Source: Apostichopus japonicus
Taxonomy: Eukaryota > Echinodermata > Holothuroidea > Aspidochirotida > Stichopodidae
DNA: 64,000 nt
NCBI RefSeq assembly: GCF_037975245.1
Contig: NC_092566.1
Span: 12,705,001 to 12,769,000, forward strand
Direction of reading: 5' to 3'
Positions 14,074-25,900 of the stretch are shown in pieces. Position numbers and translations under genes: made by a program. The notes under the pieces are model-generated. The model was not told the DNA's origin and did not search any database. It saw only the letters and a program-made list of their open reading frames with translations. Numbering within the stretch: position 1 is the stretch's first letter; each line of letters opens with the position of its first letter.

Positions 14074-16238
14074 TATGCGGTATTGTTCAATCGAATGTTC
14101 GCAAACGATCAATCGAAAGTTCGGTACCTATCAATCGAAAATGCGGTACCGTACATTCGAGTGTGCAGTACCGATCAATCGAATGTTCGGTACCGATCAA
14201 TCGAATGTGCGGTACCGATCAATCGAATGTGCGGTACCGATCAATCGAATGTGCTGTACCGATCAATCGAATGTGCGGTACCGAACAATCGAATGTGCGG
14301 TAACGATCAATCGAATGTGCGGTACTGATCAATCGAATGTTCGGTACCGATCAATCGAATGTGCGGTGTTCGGTACCGATCAATCGAATGTGCGGTACCG
14401 AACAATCGAATGTACGTTACCGATCAATCGAATGTTCGGAACCGACCAATCGAAAGTTCGGTACCGATTTATCGAATGTGCGTTACCAATCAATCGAATG
14501 TGCGTTACCGAACAATCGAATGTGCGCAGCGATTAATCGAATGAGCGGTATCGATCAATCGAATGTTCGGTACCTATCAATCGAATGTGCGGTACTGATC
14601 AATCGAATGTTCGGTACCGATCAATCGAATGTGCGGTATCGATCAATCGAATGTGCGGTACCGATCAATCGAATGCGCGGCACCTATCAATCGAATGTGC
14701 GTTATCAAATTATCGAATGTGCGAAACGGATCGATCGAATGTGCGGTACCGATCAATCGAATGTGCGGTACCGATCAATCGAATGTGCGGTATCGATCAA
14801 TCGAATGTGCGGTACCGATCAATCGAATGCGCGGCACCTATCAATCGAATGTGCGTTACCGATGTATCGAATGTGCGAAACGGATTGATCGAATGTGCAG
14901 TACCGATGAATCGAATGTGCGGTAGGCCTACAGATGAATCGAATGTTCGGTACCGATCAATCGAATGTGCGGTACCAATCAATCGAATGTGCGTTACCGA
15001 TCAATCGAATGTGCGCAGCCATTAATCGAATGAGCGGTATCGATGAATCGAATGTTCGGTACCTATCAATCGAATGTGCGGTACTGATCAATCGAATGTT
15101 CGGTACCGATCAATCGAAAGTTCGGTACCGATCAATCGAATGTGCGGTACCGAACAATCGAATGTACGTTACCGATCAATCGAATGTTCGGAACCGACCA
15201 ATCGAAAGTTCGGTACCGATTAATCGAATGTGCGTTACCAATCAATCGAATGTGCGTTACCGCACAATCGAATGTGCGCAGCGATTAATCGAATGAGCGG
15301 TATCGATCAATCGAATGTTCGGTACCTATCAATCGAATGTGCGGTACCGATCAATCGAATTTGCGTTACCGAACAATCGAATGTGCGCAGCCATTAATCG
15401 AATGAGCGATAGCGATCAATCGAATGTTCGTCACCTATCAATCGAATGTGCGGTACTGATCAATCGAATGTTCGGTACCGATCAATCGAATGTGCAATAC
15501 CGATCAATCGAATGTTCGGTACCTATCAATCGAATGTGCGGTACCGATCAATCGAATGTTCGGTACCGATCGATCGAATGTGCGGTACCGATCAATCGAA
15601 TGTGCGGTACCGGTCAATCGAATGTGTCGTATCGATCGAAGGAATGTGCGTTACCGATCAATATAATGTTCGGTACCTATCAATCGAAAGTTCGGTACCT
15701 ATCAATCGAAAATGCGGTACCGTACATTCGAATGTGCAGTACCGATCAATCGAATGTTCGGTACCGATTAATCGAATGTGCGGTACCGATTAATCGAATG
15801 TGCGGCACCGAACAATCGAATGTACGTTACCGATCAGTCGAATGTTCGGAACCGACCAATCGAAAGTTCGGTACCGATTAATCGAATGTGCGTTACTAAT
15901 CAATCGAATGTGCGTTACCGAACAATCGAATGTGCGCAGCGATTAATCGAATGAGCTTTATCGATCAATCGAATGTTCGGTACCTATCAATCGAATGTGC
16001 GGTACTGATCAATCGAATGTTCGGTACCGATCAATCGAATGTGCGGTATCGATCAATCGAATGTGCGGTACCGATCAATCGAATGCGCGGCACCTATCAA
16101 TCGAATGTGCGTTACCAAATTATCGAATGTGCGAAACGGATCGATCGAATGTGCGGTACCGATCAATCGAATGCGCGGCACCTATCAATCGAATGTGCGG
16201 TACCGATGTATCGAATGTGCGAAACGGATTGATCGAAT

Positions 16239-18891
16239 GTGCAGTACCGATGAATCGAATGTGCGGTAGGCCTACAGATGAATCGAATGTGCGGTACCGA
16301 TCAATCGAATGTGCGGTACCGATCAATCGAAAGTGCGGTACCGATCAATGGAATGTGCGTTACCGATTAATCGAATGAGCGGTATCGATGAATGGAATGT
16401 GTAGTACCGATGAATCGAATGTGCGGTTTCGATGAATCGAATGTACGGTACCGATTAATCGAATGTGCGTTACCAATCAATCGAATGTGCGTTACCGATC
16501 AATCGAATGTGCGCAGCCATTAATCGAATGAGCGGTATCGATGAATCGAATGTTCGGTACCTATCAATCGAATGTGCGGTACTGATCAATCGAATGTTCG
16601 GTACCGATCAATCGAATGTGCGGTAGCGATCAATCGAAAGTTCGGTACCGATCAATCGAATGTGCTGTACCGAACAATCGAATGTACGTTACCGATCAAT
16701 CGAATGTTCGGAACCGACCAATCGAATGTGCGTTACCGAACAATCGAATGTGCGGTACCGATCAATCGAATGTGCGTTACCGATCAATCGAATGGGCGGT
16801 ACCGATCAATCGAATGTGCGGTACCGATCAATGGAATGTTCGGTATCTATCAATGCAATTTACGGTACAGATCAATCGAATATTCGGTACCTATCAATCG
16901 AATGTGCGGTACCGATCAATCGAAAGTGCGGTACCGATCAATCGAATGTGCGATACCGATCAATCGAATGTTCGGTACCTATCAATCGAATGTTCGGTAC
17001 CGATCAATCGAATGTTCGGTACCGATCAATCGAATGTGCGGTACCGATCAGTCGAATGTGCGGTACCGATCAATCGAATGTGCGGTACCGATCAATCGAA
17101 TGTGCGGTACCGAACAATCGAATGTGCGGTTCCGATCAATCGAATGTACGGTACAGATCAATCGAATGTTCGGTATCTATCAATCGAATGTGCGGTACCG
17201 ATCAATCGAAAGTGCGGTACCGATCAATCGAATGTGCGATACCGATCAATCGAATGTTCGGTACCTATCAAACGAATTTGCGGTACCGATCAATCGAATG
17301 TTCGGTACCGATCAATCGAATGTGCGGTACCGATCAACCGAATGTGCGTTACCGAACAATCGAATGTGCGGTACCGATCAATCGAATGTGCGGTACCGAT
17401 CAATCGAATGTACAATACCGATCAATCGAATGTTCGGTACCTATCAATCGAATGTGCGGTACCGATCAATCGAATGTTCGGTACCGATGAATCGAATGTG
17501 CAGTACCGATGAATCGAATGTGCGGTAGGCCTACAGATGAATCGAATGTGCGGTACCGATCAATCGAATGTGCGGTACCGATCAATCGAAAGTGCGGTAC
17601 CGATCAATGGAATGTGCGTTACCGATTAATCGAATGAGCGGTATCGATGAATGGAATGTGTAGTCCCGATGAATCGAATGTGCGGTACCGATGAATCGAA
17701 TGTACGGTACCGATTAATCGAATGTGCGTTACCAATCAATCGAATGTGCGTTACCGATCAATCGAATGTGCGCAGCCATTAATCGAATGAGCGGTATCGA
17801 TGAATCGAATGTTCGGTACCTATCAATCGAATGTGCGGTACTGATCAATCGAATGTTCGGTACCGATCAATCGAATGTGCGGTAGCGATCAATCGAAAGT
17901 TCGGTACCGATCAATCGAATGTGCTGTACCGAACAATCGAATGTACGTTACCGATCAATCGAATGTTCGGAACCGACCAATCGAAAGTTCGGTACCGATT
18001 AATCGAATGTGCGTTAACAATCAATCGAATGTGCGTTACCGAACAATCGAATGTGCGCAGCGATTAATCGAATGAGCGGTATCGATGAATCGAATGTTCG
18101 GTACCTATCAATCGAATGTGCGTTACCGAACAATCGAATGTGCGGTACCGATCAATCGAATGTGCGTTACCGATCAATCGAATGGGCGGTACCGATCAAT
18201 CGAATGTGCGGTACCGATCAATGGAATGTTCGGTATCTATCAATGCAATTTACGGTACAGATCAATCGAATATTCGGTACCTATCAATCGAATGTGCGGT
18301 ACCGATCAATCGAAAGTGCGGTACCGATCAATCGAATGTGCGATACCGATCAATCGAATGTTCGGTACCTATCAATCGAATGTTCGGTACCGATCAATCG
18401 AATGTTCGGTACCGATCAATCGAATGTGCGGTACCGATCAGTCGAATGTGCGGTACCGATCAATCGAATGTGCGGTACCGATCAATCGAATGTGCGGTAC
18501 CGAACAATCGAATGTGCGGTTCCGATCAATCGAATGTACGGTACAGATCAATCAAATGTTCGGTATCTATCAATCGAATGTGCGGTACCGATCAATCGAA
18601 AGTGCGGTACCGATCAATCGAATGTGCGATACCGATCAATCGAATGTTCGGTACCTATCAAACGAATTTGCGGTACCGATCAATCGAATGTTCGGTACCG
18701 ATCAATCGAATGTGCGGTACCGATCAACCGAATGTGCGTTACCGAACAATCGAATGTGCGGTACCGATCAATCGAATGTGCGGTACCGATCAATCGAATG
18801 TACAATACCGATCAATCGAATGTTCGGTACCTATCAATCGAATGTGCGGTACCGATCAATCGAATGTTCGGTACCGATGAATCGAATGTGC
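16239..18891 (+). repeat. Overlapping 1259-bp and 1390-bp higher-order duplications
   Basis: Two offsets hold here. About 16239-16724 matches 17498-17983 at 1259 bp, including the 28-bp GGCCTA unit and one CAGC unit, with a few substitutions (for example GTTTCG against GTACCG). About 16719-17501 matches 18109-18891 at 1390 bp. In that 783-bp block the only difference I found is CAATCGAATG against CAATCAAATG, near 17160 and 18550. The first copy therefore joins both segments directly, while the second has 131 bp more between them. This is a footprint of unequal exchange in register. Confidence 0.75.
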
Positions 18892-21550
18892 GGTACCGAT
18901 CAATTGAATGTTCGGAACTGATCAATTGAATGTGCGGAACCGATCAATCGAATGTGCGTTATCGATCAATCGAATGTTCGCAACCGATCAATCGAAAGTT
19001 CGGTACCTATCAATCGAAAATGCGGTACCGTACATTCTAATGTGCAGTACCGATCAATCGAATGTTCGGTACCGATTAATCGAATGTGCGGTACCGATCA
19101 ATCGAATGTGCGGTACCGAACAATCGAATGTACGTTACCGATCAATGGAATGTTCGGAACCGACCAATCGAAAGTTCGGTACCGATTAATCGAATGTGCG
19201 TTACCAATTAATCGAATGTGCGTTACCGCACAATCGAATGTGCGCAGCGATGAATCGAATGAGCGGTATCGATCAATCGAATGTTCGGTACCTATCAATC
19301 GAATGTGCGGTACTGATCAATCGAATGTTCGGTACCGATCGATCGAATGTGCGGTACCGATCAATCGAATGTGCGGTACCGGTCAATCGAATGTGTCGTA
19401 TCGATCGAAGGAATGTGCGTTACCGATCAATATAATGTTCGGTACCGATGAATCGAATGTTCGGTATCGATCATACGATTGTTCGGTACCGATCAATCGA
19501 ATGTGCCGCACCGAGCATTCGAATGTGCGGTTCCGATCACTTGAATATGCAGTATCGATCAATCGAAGGTCGGTACCGATTAATCGAATGTGCGGTACCG
19601 ATGAATCGAATGTGCGTTACCGATCAATTGAATGTTCTAAACCGATCAATCGAATGTGCAGAACCGATCAATCGAATGTGCGGTACCGATCAATCGAATG
19701 TACGTTACCGATCAATCGAATGTTCGGTACCGATCAATCGAATGTGCGGTACCGATCAATCGAATGTGCGGTATCGATCAATGGAATGTGCGGTATCGAT
19801 CAATCGAATGTGCGGTACCGATCAATCGAATGTGCGGCACCTATCAATCGAATGTGCGTTACCGATATGTCGAATGTTCTAAACCGATCAATCGAATGTG
19901 CAGAACCGATCAATCGAAGGTGCGGTACCGAACAAACGAATGTGCGCTACCGATCAATCGAATGTGCGGTACCGATCAATGGAATGTTCGGTATCTATCA
20001 ATGGAATGTACGGTACAGATCAATCGAATGTTCGGTACCTATCAATCGAATGTGCGGTACCGAACAATCGAAAGTGCGGTACCGATCAATCGAATGTGCG
20101 GTACCGATCAATCGAATGTTCGGAACCTATCAATCGAATGTGAGGTACCGATCAATCGAATGTTTGGTATCGATCGAAGGAATGTGCGTTACAGATCAAT
20201 ATAATGTTCGGTACCGATCAATCGAATGTGCCGCACCGAGCATTCGAATGTGCGGTACCGATCACTTGAATATGCGGTATCGATCAATCGAATGTTCGCA
20301 ACCGATCAATCGAAAGTTCGGTACCTATCAATCGAAAATGCGGTACCGTACATTCGAATGTGCAGTACCGATCAATCGAATGTTCGGTACCGATTAATCG
20401 AATGTGCGGTACCGATTAATCGAATGTGCGGCACCTATGAATCGAATGTCCGTAACCGATGTATCGAGTGTGCTGTACCGATCAATCGAATGGGCGGTAT
20501 CGATGAATTGAATTTGCGGTACCGATCAATCGAATGTACGGTACCGATTAATGGAATGTGCGAATTCGCTCAATTGAATGTGCGTTACCGATAAATCGAA
20601 TGTGCGGCACCTATCAATCGAATGTGCGTTACCGATATGTCGAATGTTCTAAACCGATCAATCGAATGTGCAGAACCGATCAATCGAAAGTGCGGTACCG
20701 AACAAACGAATGTGCGCTACCGATCAATCGAATGTGCGTTACCGATCAATCGAATGGGCGGTACCGATCAATGGAATGTTCGGTATCTATCAATCGAAAG
20801 TGCGGTACTGATCAATCGAATGTGCGATACCGATCAATCGAATGTTCGGTACCTATCAATCGAATGTGAGGTACCGATCAATCGAATGTTTGGTACCGAT
20901 GAATCGAATGTGCGGTACCGATCAATTGAATGTTCGGAACTGATCAATCGAATGTGCTGAACCGATCAATCGAATGTGCGATAAAGATCAATCGAATGTT
21001 CGGTACCTATCAATCGAATGTGCGGTACCGATCAATCGAATGTTTGGTACCGATGAATCGAATGTGCGGTAACGATCAATTGAATGTTCGGAACTGATCA
21101 ATCGAATGTGCTGAACCGATCAATCGAATGTGCGTTATCGATCAATCGAATGTTCGCAACCGTTCAATCGAAAGTTCGGTACCTATCAATCGAAAATGCG
21201 GTACCGAACATTCGAATGTGCAGTACCGATCAATCGAATGTTCGGTACCGATTAATCGAATGTGCGGTACCGATCAATAGAATGTGCGGCACCTATGAAT
21301 CGAATGTGCGAAACCGATGTATCGAGTGTGCTGTACCGATCAATCGAATGGGCGGTATCGATGAATTAAATGTGCGGTACCGATCAATCGAATGTGCGGT
21401 AACGATTAATGGAATGTGCGAATTCGATCAATTGAATGTGCGTTACCGATAAATCGAATGTGCGATACCGATCAATCGAATGATCGGTATCTATCAATCG
21501 AATGTGCGGTACCGATCAATCGAATGTGCAGAACCGATCAATCGAAAGTG

Positions 21551-22913
21551 CGGTACCGAACAACCGAATGTGCGCTACCAATGAATGGAATGTGCGGTAT
21601 CGATCAATCGAATATGCGGTACCGATCAATCGAATGTGCGGTACCGATTAATGGAATGTGAGAATTCGATCAATTGAATGTGCGTTACCGATCAATCGAA
21701 TGTGCGTTACCGATCAATCGAATGTGCGGTACCGATCAATCGAATGTGCGTTACCGATCAATCGAAAATGCGGTACCGAACATTCGAATGTTCAGTACCG
21801 ATCAATCGAATGTACGGTACCGATCAATCGAAAATGCGGTACCGAACATTCGAATGTTCAGTACCGATCAATCGAATGTACGGTACCGATTAATCGAATG
21901 TGCGGTACCGATCAATCGAATGTACGGTACCGATTAATCGAATGTGCGGTACCGATGAATCGAATGTGCGGTACCGATCAATCGAATGTTCGGTACCGAT
22001 TAATCGAATGTGCGGTACCGATCAATCGAATGTGCAGCACCTATGAATCGAATGTGCGTTACCGATGTATCGAGTGTGCGGTATCGATCAGTCGAATGTG
22101 CGGTATCGATCAATCGAATGTGCGGTACCGATCAATCGAATGTGCGGTACCGATCAATCGAATGTGCGGTACCGATCAATCGAATGTGCGGTACCGAACA
22201 ATCGAATGTGCGGTACCGATCAATCGAATGTAATGTACAGATCAATCCAATGTGCGGTACCTATCAATCGAATGTGCGGTACCGATCAATCGGAAATTCG
22301 TTACCGATCAATCGAATGTGGGGTAGCGATCAATCGAAAGTTCGGTACCGATCAATCGAATGTGCGGTACCGAACAATCGAATGTACGGTACCGATCAAT
22401 CGAATGTTCGGAACCGACCAATCGAAAGTTCGGTACCGAACAACCGAATGTGCGCTACCAATGAATGGAATGTGCGGTATCGATCAATCGAATATGCGGT
22501 ACCGATCAATCGAATGTGCGGTACCGATTAATGGAATGTGAGAATTCGATCAATTGAATGTGCGTTACCGATCAATCGAATGTGCGTTACCGATCAATCG
22601 AATGTGCGGTACCGATCAATCGAATGTGCGGTACCGATCAATCGAAAATGCGGTACCGAACATTCGAATGTTCAGTACCGATCAATCGAATGTACGGTAC
22701 CGATCAATCGAAAATGCGGTACCGAACATTAGAATGTTCAGTACCGATCAATCGAATGTACGGTACCGATTAAACGAATGTGCGGTACCGATCAATCGAA
22801 TGTACGGTACCGATTAATCGAATGTGCGGTACCGATCAATCGAATGTGCGGTACCGATCAATCGATTGTTCGGTACCGATTAATCGAATGTGCGGTACCG
22901 ATCAATCGAATGT
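21551..22913 (+). repeat. 880-bp (40-unit) higher-order duplication
   Basis: About 483 bp at 21551-22033 recurs at 22431-22913 with a few substitutions (for example CGTTACCG against CGGTACCG, CATTCG against CATTAG). The offset is exactly 40 units. A following segment with GTAATGTACAGATCAATCC recurs at 22230 and 23066, offset 836 bp or 38 units, so the second copy has lost two units relative to the first. Confidence 0.75.
21753..21884 (+). repeat. 66-bp (three-unit) tandem duplication
   Basis: A trimer of units, TACCGATCAATCGAAAATG, then CGGTACCGAACATTCGAATG, then TTCAGTACCG onward to a GTACGG unit, is present twice in a row, with AAAATGCGG starting at 21765 and 21831. The pair is itself copied 880 bp downstream at about 22633 to 22764, so the local duplication preceded the larger one. 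Elsewhere in the array (for example 24531) the trimer occurs singly. Confidence 0.8.
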
Positions 22914-25900
22914 ACGGTATCGATCAATCGAATGTGCGATATCGATCAATCGAATGTGCGGTACCGATCAATCGAATGTGCGGTACCGATCAATCGAATG
23001 TGCGGTACCGATCAATCGAATGTGCGGTACCGAAAAACCGAATGTGCGGTACCGATCAATCGAATGTAATGTACAGATCAATCCAATGTGCGGTACCTAT
23101 CAATCAAATGTTCGGTACCGATCAATCGGAAATTCGTTACCGATCAATCGAATGTGCGGTAGCGATCAATCGAAAGTTCGGTACCGATCAATCGAATGTG
23201 CGGTACCGAACAATCGAATGTACGTTACCGATCAATTGAATGTTCGGAACCGACCAATCGAAAGTTCGGTACCGATTAATCGAATGTGCGTTACCAATCA
23301 ATCGAATGTGCGTTACCGAACAATCGAATGTGCGCAGCGATTAATCGAATGAGCGGTATCGATGAATCGAATGTTCGGTACCTATCAATCGAATGTGCGG
23401 TACCGATCAATCGAATGTACGGTATCGATCAATCGAATGTGCGGTACCGATCAATCGAATGTGCAGCACCTATGAATCGAATGTGCGTAACCGATGTATC
23501 GAGTGTGCGGTATCGATCAGTCGAATGTGCGGTATCGATCAATCGAATGTGCGGTACCGATCAATCGAATGTGCGGTACCGATCAATCGAATGTGCGGTA
23601 CCGATCAATCGAATGTGCGGTACCGAACAATCGAATGTGCGGTACCGATCAATCGAATGTGCGGTACCGATCAATCGAATGTGCGGTAACGGTCAATCGA
23701 ATGTGTCGTATCGATCGAACGAATGTGCGTTACCGATCAATATAATGTTCAGTACCGATGAATCGAATGATCGGTATCGATCATACGAATGTGCGGTACC
23801 GATCAATCGAATGTACGTTACCGATCAATCGAATGTGCGGTACCGATCAATCGAATTTGCGATACCGAACATTCGAATGTGCAGTACCGATCAATCGAAT
23901 GTTCGGTACCGATTAATCGAATGTGCGGTACTGATCAATCGAATGTGCGGCACCTATGAATTGAATGTGCGTAACCGATGTATCGAGTGTGCTGTACCGA
24001 TCAATCGAATGGGCGGTATCGATCAATTGAATGTGCGGTACCGATCAATCGAATGTACGGTACCGATTAATGGAATGTGAGAATTCGATCAATTGAATGT
24101 GCGTTACCGATAAATCGAATGTGCGATACCGATCAATCGAATGTTCGGTATCTATCAATCGAATGTGCGGTACCGATCAATGGAATGTTCGGTACCCATC
24201 AATCGAATGTGCGGTACCGATCTATCGAATGTGCGGTACCGGTCAATCGAATGTGCCGTATCGATCGATCGAATGTCCGTTACCGATTAATAGAATGTTC
24301 GGTGCCGATAAATCGAATGTGCGGTACAGATGATTCGAATGTTCGGTACATATCATTCTAATATTCGGTTTCGATCAATCGAATGTGCGTTACCGATCAA
24401 TAGAATGTTCGAAACCGATCAATCGAATGTGTGGAACCGATCAATCGAATGTGCGTAATCGATCAATCGAATGTACGTTATCGATCAATCGAATGTTCGC
24501 AACCGACCAATCGACAGTTCGGTACCGATCAATCGAAAATGCGGTACCGAACATTCGAATGTTCAGTACCGATCAATCGAATGTACGGTACCGATTAATC
24601 GAATGTGCGGTACCGATCAATCGAATGTACGGTATCGATCAATCGAATGTGCGGTACCGATCAATCGAATGTGCAGCACCTATGAATCGAATGTGCGTAA
24701 CCGATGTATCGAGTGTGCGGTATCGATCAATCGAATGTGCGGTATCGATCAATCGAATGTGCGGTACCGATGAATCGAATGTGCGGTACCGATCAATCGA
24801 ATGTGCGTTACCGAACAATCGAATGTGCGGTACCGATCAATCGAATGTACGGTACAGATCAATCGAATGTTCGGTACCTATCAATCGAATGTGCGGTACC
24901 GATCAATCGAAAGTTCGGTACCGATCAATCGAATGTGCGATACCGATCGATCGAATGTTCGGTACCTATCAATCGAATGTGCGGTACCGATCAATCGAAA
25001 ATTCGGCACCGATCAATCGAATGTACGGTAGCGATCAATCGAAAGTTCGGTACCGATCAATCGAATGTGCGGTACCGAACAATCGAATGTACGTTACCGA
25101 TCAATCGAATGTTCGGAACCGACCAATCGAAAGTTCGGTACCGATTAATCGAATGTGCGTTACCAATCAATCGAATGTGCGTTACCGAACAATCGAATGT
25201 GCGCAGCGATTAATCGAATGAGCGGTATCGATGAATCGAATGTTCGGTACCTATCAATCGAATGTGCGGTACTGATCAATCGAATGTTCGGTACCGATCA
25301 ATCGAATGTCCGGTACCGATCAATCGAATGTGCGTTAACGGTCAATCGAATGTGTCGTATCGATCGAACGAATGTGCGTTACCGATCGATATATTGTTCG
25401 GTACCGATGAATCGAATGTTCGGTATCGATCAATCGAATGTGCGGTACCGATCAATCGAATGTGCGTTACCGAACAATCGAATGTGCGGTACCGATCAAT
25501 CGAATTTGCGATACCGATCAATCGAATGTTCGGTACCTATCAATCGAATGTGCGGTATCGATCAATCGAATGTTCGGTACCGATTAATCGAATGTGCGGT
25601 ACCGATGAATCTAGTGGGCGGTATCGATCAATCGAATGTGCAGTATCGATGAATCAAATATGCGGTACCGATCTATTGAATGTGCGGTACCGATCAATCG
25701 AATGTTCGGTACCTATCAATGGAATGTACGGTACAGATCAATCGAATGTGCGGCACCTATGAACCGAATGTGCGTAACCGATGTATCGAGTGTGCTGTAC
25801 CGATCAATCGAATGGGCGGTATCGATGAATTAAATGTGCGGTACCGATCAATCGAATGTAAGGTACCGATTAATGGAATGTGCGAATTCGCTCAATTGAA

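Larger units (their letters stand above)
46..14372 (+). repeat. 7-bp truncated units (15-bp deletion), 5 copies
   Basis: At about 46, 9717, 10498, 10768 and 14361 the sequence runs GTGCGGTGTTCGGTACCG: a unit is cut to GTGCGGT and joined directly to the next GTTCGG. That is a loss of 15 bp, and it shifts the register by +7 each time, as confirmed by ATG phases before and after. The local context is the same in at least four copies, followed by GTACC, GAACAATCGAATGTACG and GACCAATCG units, so this is a single deletion later copied with its higher-order block. The copies at 10498 and 10768 are 270 bp apart and belong to a local duplication. Confidence 0.85.
604..17549 (+). repeat. 28-bp variant units with a 6-bp GGCCTA insertion (8 copies)
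   Basis: Eight units read GGTAGGCCTACAG before GATGAATCG (the first has GTTGAATCG). Compared with the 22-bp variant GGTACAGATGAATCG, six bases, GGCCTA, are inserted after GGTA, making a 28-bp unit and creating the 10-bp perfect palindrome GTAGGCCTAC. The GGCCTACA starts are at 608, 1866, 3190, 9951, 12255, 14925, 16269 and 17528. Each copy is preceded by CAGTACCGATGAATCGAATG, and in six of eight by the GAAACGGATTGATCG unit, so the copies descend from one event. None is found after 17.6 kb. Confidence 0.9.
6247..25890 (+). repeat. GAATTC-bearing units (11 copies, domain A)
   Basis: A unit variant with GCGAATTCGATCAATTG or GAGAATTCGATCAATTG replaces GCGGTACCGATCAATCG and so swaps the GGTACC palindrome for GAATTC. 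GAATTC lies at 6247, 7413, 8226, 9194, 11460, 20562, 21420, 21662, 22542, 24081 and 25884. The upstream context is usually constant: GTAACCGATGTATCGAGTG, then GGGCGGTATCGATGAATTG, then CCGATTAATGGAATG. It marks a higher-order block distinct from the GGTAGC module. None is found before 6.2 kb or after 25.9 kb. Confidence 0.85.

Noticed and set aside
18952-20397. Longest open frame (481 codons) as a repetitive secreted or structural protein
   Set aside because: The frame is one of three equally open plus frames over a stop-free 22-bp unit. It starts and ends at chance substitutions (GATTAA and GAATGAG create stops), has no promoter, signal peptide or non-repeat domain, and overlapping frames give the same residue cycle.
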